A program made the position numbers and the translations under genes. This document shows positions 23,869-35,000 of a DNA stretch of 64,000 bases, piece after piece. This DNA is from Costus lasius (Eukaryota; Streptophyta; Magnoliopsida; Zingiberales; Costaceae): positions 76,714,596-76,778,595 of the forward strand of contig CM050454.1 of NCBI GenBank assembly GCA_027563935.2, given 5' to 3'. The notes below the pieces were generated by a model. It saw only the letters and a list, made by a program, of their open reading frames with translations, was not told the origin of the DNA and made no database searches. The first letter of the stretch is position 1. Each line of letters opens with the position of its first letter.

Positions 23869-25550
23869 TGAAAGTCCCCTAAAAAGGGGGCGAAACCCTA
23901 ATAGGCGCAATCAGAGGTTTTAACACAGCGGAAGAAAGGATTTCTAGATCGATTGCATGCTTGTCATATGATCAACTTTGATAAACTTGTATACATCAAA
24001 AGATACATACCGATGCCATTTCTTGGATGGCGTCTTGGAAGCAGAGATCGAAAGGGCTCTCCTCCAAAGCGTGCGCACACAAGATGAATCTTGGCTTCTC
24101 CTTGTCGCTCCTTGTGCTAGCAAGGTTCTCCAAGTCTCCTGATCGAATGGAAAGAAAAGGGATGTTTTCTTTGCTTGGCCGAATCCTCTCCAAAGCGTTA
24201 AAGCTTTACCATACAAGAGTGTGTCGAGAGGGGTGGGCGAGAGGTGAGAATAGAGCTTTCTCTCTACAAACGTGAGACGTGGTCTCAACTTGAGATCATG
24301 GCTTCTAAAAATAGCAAACCACTTCTCAATGCGACCATGGGTTTACCCCAAGCGCATTTTTTGCTCTCCCCTTTGAACCATGCGCTCACATGATGAGCCG
24401 GTTCATTTTGGTTTGGTTCAAAGACCAATTAACCCAAGCCTTTGGTCTAGATCTCATTAAACTTAAAGGTTCAAGATCTAACCGTTCATCTCTTGATGCT
24501 CTTGATCTCACCGATCTAGCATCAACTCTCTCGATTAAAGCTTACCGATCTCAAGCCCTAATCAATCAAACATGATCAGACCAGATCTCACTTACAATCA
24601 GAGTTTAAATCCCTTTAAACTGAACCAAAACAATTTAGTCCACACGATCTGACATAAGTAAGCCATATCATTAAATTGTGCGACCCTAAGGGTTTCCTTT
24701 AAATGTCGGTAACGATAACTCACGTTATCACGATCAGTGAGGGGTATCTAGCAACACATCACTGTCTCCCGATATAAAGGAAAGAGTCTTCCAAGACTAC
24801 ACCCAAACCACAGCACAAGTGTGAACCCAAGTCACTTGACATATGTGTTTCCTTTGCCACTGGATGTTCTTATTGGACAAGCGTGTCAAGCCTGTAATTC
24901 CAATATGATGAGAATGATTAGATCAGATGAAACATAGTCATCTGGGTATGGCCATACACTTTCTCAATCATCTCATCCAGGGGGCCCCTATAGAACATCA
25001 CACTCCAATCAAGGAGACGGCAATCCTATATCTATCACTAGTGCCCTAACATGACTCATGCTCACTATCCAAGATAGTCTATAACCATTATGTTTCAAAT
25101 GATATTGAACTACCTCAAAACAATGCCAATCATCATTTAGAAACACAAGTGATCTCAAGTCAGAGGAAATATGCCACTTGTTTGCATATAAGGATTATTC
25201 ATATTGTGACAAGCAACTGAATATCCTAACTAGGGTCTGTCCAGTACATCCAATGTACCCATGAGTCTACATCTTATTCCATGCTCGAAGCATCCTATAA
25301 GACTAGAACACATATTAGTCTCAATCATATCAAGGCTGTCTCATGTTCACCAAGATATCTCGACTAAGGACAATACTGCATGTCAGCCAAGCTGAACAGC
25401 ATTGAGACATTATTCAGAAGTATACATATTGCAGCAGATGATGTAACAACCTGAATAACAACCATTGCCTTTATAAACATAGAGTTTATATACATGATAC
25501 TGATATAATCCCAAGGCCTCAAACATTAGCCTTAAGGGCATACCCCAACA
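23869..25550 (-). repeat. F1-a 5' LTR
   Basis: The LTR is 1682 bp. On the minus strand it runs from TGTTGGGG (25550) to GGGGACTTTCA (23869). The 28-nt block is at 24736-24763. The flank GTGAC (25551-25555) is the presumed target duplication, with its partner outside the window. Confidence 0.93.
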
Positions 25551-26297
25551 GTGACATGTTATCATGCATCCAAGGGTTGCGAGTCCCTCTAGCAGATCAG
25601 CCCATGCCAGAAGCCGAAAGCAAGCATCCCTTCCTCCAACTGCAAATCCATCACCACGCTTCCAAAGCTGGTGCCACTCTGAAATCGGTTGAAGAAGACA
25701 CCTTGTTGTCTTTGATGAACCTTAACCTATCTTATGTAAACAATTCTACATCTATTCTAAGGAAAGATGAAAATTTTACATCAAGAAGGGGGAGAAACAC
25801 ACGCAGGTGGTAAAAAGATTTTACAAGCATTCATCACAGGTGGAAACATGCTTCCATATCACAACACAGGAGGGCACTCGCTATGACCATATCAACCCAT
25901 AGAAGAGACAAGTGGCGCATAAATAAAATTTGAAAAACCGGAATAATCAAATTTTATCCCCTTATGCGCTAACTCCATCCAAAGCACTCTCTGAATCAAA
26001 ATTTATGCTAAAATTGGGATCAAGTTTCATGATGATTTCATGGACCCTATCGGGTGGCAATTTTGTCAGATCAAGAGACCCGGCCAGTCCGAAGACACAA
26101 TGCCCGTCCTTCTTGACAAAACTACTTGCGCCTTTGGTCTTAAATCCATCATAAACACAATCCAAATTTTGGCCATAAAAATGATAAAAGAAGTTTGGAT
26201 GAAAGACGCTTTCTATGTGAAACGCACATGGATAGAAGAAAAATTTTCCAAAAATTTTTCACACAAGCTAACGTACACCTTGTGTTTCTCGCAAGTA
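25551..26297 (-). other. F2-left leader segment
   Basis: It aligns with 51838-52580 of F2-right in reverse. It contains a short reading frame at 25962-26165 (minus) with a conserved core (LDLTKLPPDRVHEIIMKLDP) that I do not recognise, and an imperfect ACCAC-CTGCGT hairpin near 25795-25812. Confidence 0.75.
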
Positions 26298-26309
26298 GCT
26301 CTGATACCA
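26298..26309 (-). other. Primer binding site of F2-left
   Basis: GCTCTGATACCA lies one base from the LTR edge (TGTTAGGG at 26311). It is the same Met-tRNA type as F1. Confidence 0.9.
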
Positions 26310-26909
26310 CTGTTAGGGAATACCGGGTGTAATTTAAAATTTTGCAGTCCCAGGACGCAACGGAAGTATTACACCCGAAACATATTCCGGTCCCAAGGAT
26401 CCATGCGAGAGAGAAGACACAAGGATGTGTTAGAGATGTACCTCTTTTGCTTGTCTAGTTGTCGAAGCCATGTTGAAGACGATCAAATGCTCGCCCTCTA
26501 CAAGTATCCACGCGTCGACTCCTTGATCGTTGCTCCCTTCCATGCTTGGTGCTAGCCTCGGGAAGAGAATCAAGCCTTCACCTCACTTGCGCCACCTTCA
26601 AGAGAACTTGCGCCAAGGAGGGGATATGGAAGATGCCGCCAAGGACTTCCCTCTTCTTCTTTGCTTGCGCCACCTTCAAGCAAGATGCGCCAATGGCAAT
26701 GAGAGGGAGAGAGCTTGCGGCAATAGAAGGAGAAGCCACCAAGCTCAATTCTTTTTGCGCCAAGAAGAGGAGAAGAAGAAGAGGAGGTCTTTCGGCCACT
26801 TGGAAGAAGGTTGTGCCAAGCCTTTGTTGTCACCTTTTGCCCTTTCTCACGTCTCTCTATGTGCCCTCACACCTTCAAGGAGTCGAACATTAGAAGGGGC
26901 GGTAAGGGG

Positions 26910-26923
26910 TCCTATAAATAGGA
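26910..26923. promoter_or_regulatory. Palindromic TATA-like site in F2 LTR
   Basis: TCCTATAAATAGGA has near-symmetrical arms and contains TATAAATA on the plus strand, antisense to the element. F2-right has TCCTATTTATAGGA at 51177-51190. It could be the LTR TATA box, but the direction is uncertain. Confidence 0.4.
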
Positions 26924-26990
26924 CAAGAGGCAGCTAGGGCAAGGGCTAGGATCATGCCAAGTGTATGGCTAGGATGAAAAGGTTTGCGAC

Positions 26991-27391
26991 AAGGAAAGTC
27001 TCCAAGACATTTCCTTAAACCCATTCAACCCTTCCTTATGCGCTAAGACCTTGTCTTGCGCCCCAAGCAATATATCAGCCCATGACATGCCTTAGAGGCA
27101 TGCATTCCATCCAAGGAAGAAGGGCTAGGCGCAACAAGGAAGAGGTATTTGGCTAGGGTAAGGGTTTGGGTGCATGTAGGGTTTATGAGGTAAGGAAAGT
27201 CTCCAAGACTACCATAAATCTCACCCTACTTGTCATATGCGCCCAAGCTGTTTCCAAAAGAGTTTTCAAGCCATATCAGCCCCAACCCTTACCATAGAGG
27301 CAAGGTTTCCTTCCAAGGAACAAAGGGGGAGGCGCCTAATGCTTCCTTATGAAGCAACATGCGCCCACTTCACCCCATTATGCCCTTGGCG
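26991..27391. repeat. Imperfect tandem subrepeat (~200 bp) in F2-left LTR
   Basis: Two units about 201 bp apart share AAGGAAAGTCTCCAAGAC, ATATCAGCCC and TAGAGGCA. F2-right has matching units (GGTAATGTCTTGGAGAC near 41778 and a variant near 51091, on either side of F1-e). Confidence 0.6.
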
Positions 27392-28194
27392 CCAATGGGG
27401 TGAAACTCTTCCCCATTATACCCTTATTTGCTTATACCTCTTCTTGACAACTAGTTATTGGGCCTCATTGGATAATGAGCTAGCCCAAACTTCATGGCAT
27501 GGGTTGATTAAGCCTTTGGATCCAACCCAATGCAACCCTAATCCAAATGTGACCAATCTAGGTCAATTTCGGGTCAACCTGCCAAAAATGAAGTTTGGCT
27601 CCAATAACTTTCTTCCAACTCATCAGGCCCATTGGCGCTGATGAAATCTTCCAAATGGATCCAAGTTATCCAATAACTTGATCCAGAGGCTTCTGATTAA
27701 AGCAACGTCAAGAGTCTATTGTGTGTGACCCCGTAGGATCCATATGACGATGGCAATGATGTAAACATCATAAGTAGTGAGGGGTATCTAGCAACACATC
27801 ACTACTACCCATGTCATAGGTCTTAAGTCATTATGGCAACAACTCCTAACAAGCAACGAGGATTCCCATTGCATTATAGATCCCTTTGCCTAAACTGATA
27901 TCCTGCCATTGGATTAGTGTCAAGTTTATCAATCCAATGCATTGGTCATGACTCAACAAGTGTGGCCACACATTCCTGTCATGCACCAATAAGGTGGGGC
28001 GCCCCAAAGTGGATATCATGCTTCCTCTGAAGGAAGGGGCAAATCCTACTATTGATCATCCATGTCTCTACGTGACTTATGACATGCCCAATGACAGTCG
28101 TTTTGGTCCCCCAATTACGGAGAGACGTAAGACTGTATCAAAGCATATCCATCATCAAATCTAGACACGAATATCTCAAGTCTAAGGATCAATG

Positions 28195-28199
28195 CAAAC
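28195..28199. repeat. Target site duplication CAAAC (left, F1-d)
   Basis: Repeated at 37679-37683. The uninterrupted site is visible in F2-right near 40790 as the reverse complement. Confidence 0.94.
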
Positions 28200-30263
28200 T
28201 GTTGGGGTATGCCCTTAAGGCTAATGTTTGAGGCCTTGGGTTTGTATTAGTATCATGTAATAAACTGTTATGTTTATAAAGGCATGGTTATTATTTAGTT
28301 AGCTACATTGTCTGCTGCAATATATGTTCTTCTGAATAATGTCTCAAAGCTGTTCAGCTAGGCTGACAGGCAATAAAGTCCTTAGTCGATATATCTTGGT
28401 GAACATGAGACAGCCTTGATATGGTTAAGACTAATATGTGTTCTAATCTTATAGGATGCTTCGAGCATGAAATAAGATGTAGACTCATGGGTACATTGGA
28501 TGTACTGGACAGACCCTACTAGGATATTCAATTGTTTGTCACAATGTGAATAATCCTTGAATGTAACAAGTGGCACATTTCCTCTGACTTGAGATCACTT
28601 GTGTTTTCTAAATGATGATTGTCATTGTTTTGAGGCAGTTCAATATCATTTGAAACATAATGATTGTAGACTATCTTGGATGATGAGCTTGAGTCAGGTT
28701 AGGGCACTAGTGATAGACATAGGATTGCCGTCTCCTTGTTTAAGGAGTGTGATGTTCTAAAGGGGCCCCCTGGATGAGATGATTGAGAAAGTGTATGGCC
28801 ATACCCAGGTGACTATGTTCATCTGATCTAATCATGCTCATCATATTGGAGTTACAAGCTTGACACGCTTGTCCAATAAGAACATCCAGTGGCAAAGGAA
28901 ATATGTATGCTTTGTGAGTTGATTCACACTTGTGTTGTTTTTGGGTGTAGTCTTGGAAGACTCTTTCCTTTATATTGGGAGACAGTGATGTGTTGCTAGA
29001 TACCCCTCACTGATCGTGATGACGTGAGTTATCGTTACCGACATTTAAAGGAAACCCTCAGGGTCGCACAATTTGATGATATGGCTTACTTAAGTCAGAT
29101 CGTGTGGACTGAATTGTTTGAGTTCAGTTTAAAGGGATTTAATCTCTGATTGTGAGTGAGATCTGGTCTGATCATGTTTGATTGATTAGGGCTTCAAATC
29201 GGTAAGCTTCGATCGAGAGATTGGATGCTAGATTGGTCAGATCAGGAGCATCAAGAGATTGATGGTCAGATCAAGAACCTAAGTGTTTGTTATGGTCTGG
29301 ACTGAATGCTTGGCTTATTTGGTTATTGAACCAAACCAAAGTGAACCGGCTCATGAATGAGCGCATGGTTCAAGGGTGAAGAGAAGTTTGCGCTTGGGGT
29401 AAACCCATAGTCGCATGAGTGCATGAACGTGGGAGTGTTTCTATTTTTAGAAACCATGACTCCTAAACGTGACATCGCCTCACGTTACTCCTCTCTCACG
29501 CCTATTGTCGCTCCTTCCTCTCGTCGCTTGCTCATTCGAGAGTGCATGTGGTGTTGACGAAAGGAGAAGGAAGTTTTTTCGCCAAGCCAAGAAGATCTCA
29601 TCCCTTCCATACGAGAAGGATACTTGGACGATCCTTGCTAGCACAAGGGACGACAAGAAGAAGCTATACCTCATCTTGTGTGCGACAATTTGGAGGAGAC
29701 CTCTCTTGTTCTCTAGCTTCCAAGACGCCATCTAGAATGAGCGCATGGTTCAAGGGTGAAGAGAAGTTTGCGCTTGGGGTAAACCCATAGTCGCATGAGT
29801 GCATGAACGTGGGAGTGTTTCTATTTTTAGAAACCATGACTCCTAAACGTGACATCGCCTCACGTTACTCCTCTCTCACGCCTATTGTCGCTCCTTCCTC
29901 TCGTCGCTTGCTCATTCGAGAGTGCATGTGGTGTTGACGAAAGGAGAAGGAAGTTTTTTCGCCAAGCCAAGAAGATCTCATCCCTTCCATACGAGAAGGA
30001 TACTTGGACGATCCTTGCTAGCACAAGGGACGACAAGAAGAAGCTATACCTCATCTTGTGTGCGACAATTTGGAGGAGACCTCTCTTGTTCTCTAGCTTC
30101 CAAGACGCCATCTAGAAATGGCTATGGTATGGTTCTATCACTACTATACAATCGGTTTTGTTAATCATAATGCCATGCAAGATCTAGAAACCCCCTTTCC
30201 GTTGCTTTCATTCTTCATATGCGCCTATGATTTAGGGTTTCGCCCCCTTGTGGGAACCTTTCA
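28200..30263 (+). repeat. F1-d 5' LTR with internal duplication
   Basis: The LTR is 2064 bp, from TGTTGGGG to ACCTTTCA. It is 380 bp longer than the 3' LTR because of the duplication at 29355-30114. The 28-nt block is at 28984-29011, followed by a hairpin with a GTGA loop. Confidence 0.95.
29355..30114 (+). repeat. 380-bp tandem duplication in F1-d 5' LTR
   Basis: Units 29355-29734 and 29735-30114 look identical. The single-copy counterpart is in the 3' LTR (about 37147-37526). The junction shares only GAA between ATGAATGAG and CTAGAAATG, so micro-homology or slippage is likely. It duplicates the promoter-proximal and U5-side region, including CTATTTTTAG. Confidence 0.95.
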
Positions 30264-30265
30264 AA

Positions 30266-30277
30266 TGGTATCAGAGC
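30266..30277 (+). other. Primer binding site of F1-d
   Basis: TGGTATCAGAGC lies two bases after the LTR end. Confidence 0.92.
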
Positions 30278-31001
30278 CATGGTTAACGCATGTTTTATGA
30301 TTGCTTAAGCCCTTTTGTGATCCTTGTTTGTGAATAACACTTAGATCTTGATTACATGCGCAAATACATGTTAAGTTGTCATAATCGAAACTTGTATGTT
30401 TGTCTTGGCGCATGTATGTTGGCGCATTTTAATTGTTGTTGTTTTATCAAAACTATTATAACATGCGCGACTCACTAGATCTAAGGCCTTGCATTAAACC
30501 GTTAGACGGGTTATTAGGGTTGAAGTCACCCCCTAGGTTAGATCCAAAAGTCTAATCAGACCATCTGACAGCCTTGATGGGTTGACCAGGTAGCACCTGT
30601 GCGCAAGCACGTGGTGGCTACAGGTCGGCTGCAGACAGGCGTGTAGCGATGTCTGATTGAGACAACCTATGAACGCACATGAGTTAGGCCCGGGCTCACA
30701 CCCGCTTGCCAGACCTCATTGTGGTTGTTCAGCCCTGGCGCATGCATGGTTGATCTTATGGTCGACTCAAGTCAGTTAGGACTTGGTGCATGTAAGGGCA
30801 GTGGATCTGACTAGGTTGGATGAGTGGATCCCTAGTAATGGACCGTTGTAAGGTTGTAGGGCATATAAGCAAAATAAAATTGATGCCCATGGGGTTTTTC
30901 GAAAATTTTATTTTAATGATTGGATCACATGATGATTGATGCCATGTGTTTGTCTATTTATTCTTATGTGGGCTGCCCATGTTAATTCTGTGCTGTGCTG
31001 G

Positions 31002-31101
31002 GGCCTGCGTGCCTGTATTAATTTTGTAAATTAATTTTAGATTGTGATCTGCGAATCACATTGCTTTTAATTTATAAAATGTAATTGACCTGCGTGTCAA
31101 T
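31002..31101 (+). promoter_or_regulatory. Array of three CTGCGW-hexaloop hairpins in F1-d leader
   Basis: The hairpins are GGC-CTGCGT-GCC (31002-31013), TGTGAT-CTGCGA-ATCACA (31043-31060) and ATTGAC-CTGCGT-GTCAAT (31084-31101). The stems are unrelated in sequence but the loop is the same. F1-c, F1-e, F1-b, F1-g and F1-a carry corresponding hairpins. An RNA role such as packaging or translation control is inferred. Confidence 0.6.
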
Positions 31102-31155
31102 CTTGTCTAGATAGTTAAATTTGTAATTTAATTAGACAAGAGCACAGAGCACACT

Positions 31156-31211
31156 TGGCAGAGGCGCATGCAGCAAGTGGCTTCACCAGTGGGAGGTCCA
31201 GGGTTCGACTC
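31156..31211 (+). other. tRNA/SINE-like A-box and B-box module in F1-d leader
   Basis: TGGCAGAGGCG (31156) fits the Pol III A box TRGYNNANNNG. GGTTCGACTC (31202) fits the B box GGTTCGANNC. The surrounding GGGAGGTCCAGGGTTCGA resembles plant tRNA-derived SINE heads. Copies: 12420-12475, 44513-44568, and reversed at 9468-9524 and 22929-22984. It is missing from F1-g. Confidence 0.5.
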
Positions 31212-31561
31212 TGGGACCAGGCGCGTTTACCTGGTGGGCGCACCTCAGCTGCAAATGGCGCTTGGGCCCTGGTTTGGGCCAGATGAGCAGCAAAAGCCCC
31301 ATGAAGCAAAAGCAAGTGAAGACTTAAGTTAGGTTAAGGTCTTACTTAGGCTATGGGCTTTTACCACATAAGATCCATGCTTTCTTTTATTGCTTATATA
31401 AGTAGAACAGCATGTTTTAATTTATCTTCTGCTATCACCATAGGAATTGCTTGATAGTGAGGAAGATAAAAGACCGTTAAAATCCAACGCTAAAATATCA
31501 AGCTCGTAAGCCTTCTGACGCGAAACCTCACTGTTCTGACTATCGTTGGAGCCGTGTTGTA

Positions 31562-31574
31562 CCCACTCAGTGGG
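31562..31574 (+). promoter_or_regulatory. TCA-loop hairpin 1 in F1-d leader
   Basis: CCCAC-TCA-GTGGG, preceded by GTGTTGTA and followed by CAC. It is present in the other F1 leaders. Confidence 0.5.
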
Positions 31575-31770
31575 CACGTCCATCTATCTTCAGACGGTGC
31601 GGGATTACACCTCCGTGTTACAGAGTAGGGATTTATCCCTTCTCGTTGCTCAGCATAGCACGTGGTGGTCCAGGGAGTAGGTCGGGTCAGCTTGACCATG
31701 TAGGCTACATATGTGGCGCATATGGTAGCACATGGGGGCAGCCATCTGTGGGGTCAGAGATTGTGTTGTA

Positions 31771-31783
31771 CCAACTCAGTTGG
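31771..31783 (+). promoter_or_regulatory. TCA-loop hairpin 2 in F1-d leader
   Basis: CCAAC-TCA-GTTGG in the same GTGTTGTA...GGCAC setting as hairpin 1. The third base pair is changed on both sides (C-G to A-T), so the stem is preserved. Confidence 0.5.
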
Positions 31784-32092
31784 CACAGTCTGCTGGACTG
31801 CCCAGATGAAGGGGAATCGCACGGGTTGGCGATTGGCTGGGACAGCCTACCAGAAATTAGTGCTTGTACTCTCTGTGCATCTTATCTCGCCTGAGCGGGA
31901 CGCGGAGACCAAGTATGAAATCTGGATCCCATCTCACTAAAAGAGTGTTTACTCTTTCGGACTGTTTAATGGATTTTTCAGTCAGATAAAATAGTGAGAA
32001 AAAGAATCTTTCTTAAGTCCTGATTGATTCTTAACATTGATACTGACCTTGCTGTTCTTGCATTGTTGTAGATACCTGCAGCAACGAACACC

Positions 32093-35000
32093 ATGAACTT
32101 CAATGTGCGATCCCTACTGGAAAGGGAGAAGTTTGCTGGGCCGAACTTCTCTGACTGGTTTGGACACCTTAAGATTGTTCTTAAGGCAGAGAGGAAACTG
32201 TATGTCCTCGAGACGGCTATACCGCCTCAGCCCGCTCCGAACGCCGCAAGGGCGGTTCGGGAAGCCTATGAAAAGCACGTCAATGATAGCATTGATGTCG
32301 CTTGCCTGATGTTAGCGTCTATGACGCCACCGTTGCAGCGTCAGCATGAGGATATGTCTGCAATAGACATGATAGCAAACCTCAAGATGCTGTATGCTGC
32401 ACAGGTGAGGACAGAACGCTATAATTTGACAAAGCTGTTCTTTCAGAGCAAACTGGCTGAAGGGAGCCCAGTGGGAGCTCACGTGCTCAAGATGATTGGG
32501 CACAAGGAGGCTCTAGAGAAACTGGGGCATACCATCAATCAGGAGCTTGCTGTAGATATTATTCTGCAGTCTCTCCCGCCCTCTTTCGATGCGTTCATTA
32601 TTAATTTTAATATGAACAAAATCGATTGTACTCTGGCAGAGCTGCTGAATATGCTCCTCACTACTGAGGAGACTCTGAAGGGAAAGCCTTCGACCTCTGT
32701 CTTAATGGTTCCTTCCAGGAACAAGAAGAAGGGGAAGAAGGGCAAAGCCCCTGTCAAGAGCTACAGCAAGGCTCTGAAGCAGAAGGTGAAGCGGTCCAAG
32801 GAATACAGGTGTTTCCATTGTGGCCAGCTGGGTCACTGGAAAAAGGACTGTAAAGCGCTCCAAGGAGATAAGAGGGGAAGCTTCGCTTCTGGCTCAGGTA
32901 TTTATGTGACTGAGGTCATGTTTTCTTCTTCTATATCATGGGTGTTGGACACTGCATGTGGAGTTCACATTTGTTCAAATGTGCAGGAACTCAAGAGAAG
33001 AAGACAGGTGGGACAGCGTGAAGTGGACCTACGCGTTGGAAACGGGGCACGGGTTGCTGCTGTTGCTGTAGGAGACTATTTCATTTCTTTACCATCTGGA
33101 ATTGTATTGGAACTAGACAATTGTTATTTTGTTCCCAGTATTACTAAAAATATTATCTCCATTCCTGCTCTTGTCAGGAAGGGATTTTCCTTTGAATGCA
33201 ACATTTCAAAGTGTGTTTTATCTTTTGATAATATTGTTTATGCAACTGGTTCAATTAACAATGGGTTATACATGTTGGACATGGAATGTTCTATACAAAA
33301 TATTGATAATAAGAAAGCCAAGTATGCTGATGACAGCACCTTGCTATGGCATAGTCGTTTAGGCCATATTAACGAGAAACGCATTAAGCGGTTGCATGAT
33401 CATGGACTGCTGGGATCATTCTCCTATAAGGAGATTGATACATGCAAAGCTTGTTTGATGGGTAAAATGACGAAGTCACCTTTTCCTCACAAAGGTCAAA
33501 GGGCTTCAGGTTTACTTGACCTTATACACAGTGATGTGTGTGGGCCATTTAGTAAACATGCCAGAGGTGGCTATCAGTACTTCATTACCTTTACTGATGA
33601 TTTCAGTAGATATGGGTATGTCTATTTAATGAGACATAAAAGTGAATCTTTTGACAAGTTCAAAGAGTTCAAGAATGAAGTACAAAATCAGCTAGGCCGA
33701 AATATCAAGGCACTTCGCTCAGATCGAGGTGGAGAATACCTAAGTCATGCGTTTACTGACTATTTAAAGGAGTGTGGGATTATCTCACAGCTCACTCCGC
33801 CAGGAACACCGCAATGGAATGTTGTGTCCGAGAGGAGAAATAGAACGTTACTTGATATGGTTCGTTCTATGATGAGTCAGGCTACTCTTCCATACTCCTT
33901 TTGGGGTTTTGCACTGGAAACAGCTGCAAAGGTACTAAACCGAGTGCCATCCAAGGCCGTTTCTAAGACGCCATATGAGTTATGGTATGGGAAACAGCCG
34001 AGCTTGACATTTATCAGGATCTGGGGCTGCGAGGCTTATGTCAAAAAGCTCGCCTCTGGGAAACTAGAGAGCAGATCTGACAAATGTATCTTTGTCGGTT
34101 ACCCTAAGGAAACTAAGGGTTATTATTTCTACGATCCCAAAGAGAACAAGGTTTTTGTTGCTCGGACGGCCATATTTCTTGAGAAGGAGTTTCTTCTGCA
34201 AGAGGCCAGTGGGAGAGAAATAAAGCTGGATGAGAATCCAGAAGAAGGACAAAGTGATCAAGCAGAGTTGGATGAGCCTGAGCCGGTAGAACAGGTTATT
34301 GAACAACCTGAGGCTCAGATATCACGGGAACCGCGAAGATCGGGAAGGATCCGTCGACAGCCTGAGCGCTTTGACAGAGTCTACATCATTGATAATGATG
34401 AACCCCTCACTTATGCGGATGCGGTCAGTGGACCGGAGTCAGCGAGATGGCTTGAAGCTATGCGCGCCGAGATGGACTCCATGTCAGATAACCAAGTTTG
34501 GGATTTGGTTGATCCGCCTCCGGGAGTAATCCCTATAGGCTGTAAATGGATCTTCAAGAAGAAGATTGACATGGATTGTAACGTAGTTACTTATAAAGGC
34601 AGGCTTGTTGCGAAAGGTTTCAAACAAATCTACGGGATAGATTATGATGAAACTTTCTCACCTGTAGCCATGTTTAAGTCTATTCGGATTCTTTTCGCGA
34701 TAGCTGCATATTATGATTATGAGATCTGGCAAATGGATGTGAAAACAGCTTTCCTTAATGGAAATCTGGATGAGGATGTGTACATGACACAACCTGAGGG
34801 TTTCACTGATCCATCAGATCGTCATAAGATATGCAAGTTAAAGAAGTCTATTTATGGACTTAAGCAAGCATCAAGAAGCTGGAACATTCGTTTTGATGAA
34901 TCAGTCACTGAATTTGGTTTCATCAAGAACGAGGATGACCCGTGTGTATATAAGAGGTTTAGTGGGAGCGTGATTACTTTCCTAGTCCTCTACGTCGATG

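Larger units (their letters stand above)
26311..28199 (-). repeat. F2-left 5' LTR, major part
   Basis: This is most of an F2 LTR of about 2.25 kb. It contains purine-rich stretches (26700-26800), TCCTATAAATAGGA at 26910-26923, an imperfect direct repeat of about 200 bp (AAGGAAAGTCTCCAAGAC at 26991 and again from 27192), and the 28-nt block at 27776-27803. No convincing gene is present. Confidence 0.88.
30278..32092 (+). other. F1-d untranslated leader
   Basis: About 1.8 kb with no conserved ORF. It carries CTGCGW hairpins (31002-31101), the SINE-like module, TCA-loop hairpins (31562 and 31771) and a possible 3' splice site ending at 32071 (pyrimidine-rich, GTTGTAG), 21 nt before the gag ATG. 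Confidence 0.85.

Noticed and set aside
26530..26937. Overlapping frames on both strands in the F2-left LTR
   Set aside because: Purine-rich low-complexity DNA inside an LTR. The frames are not preserved in F2-right.
31156..31211. A functional tRNA gene
   Set aside because: A- and B-box-like motifs are present but no cloverleaf with acceptor stem and anticodon arm can be drawn.
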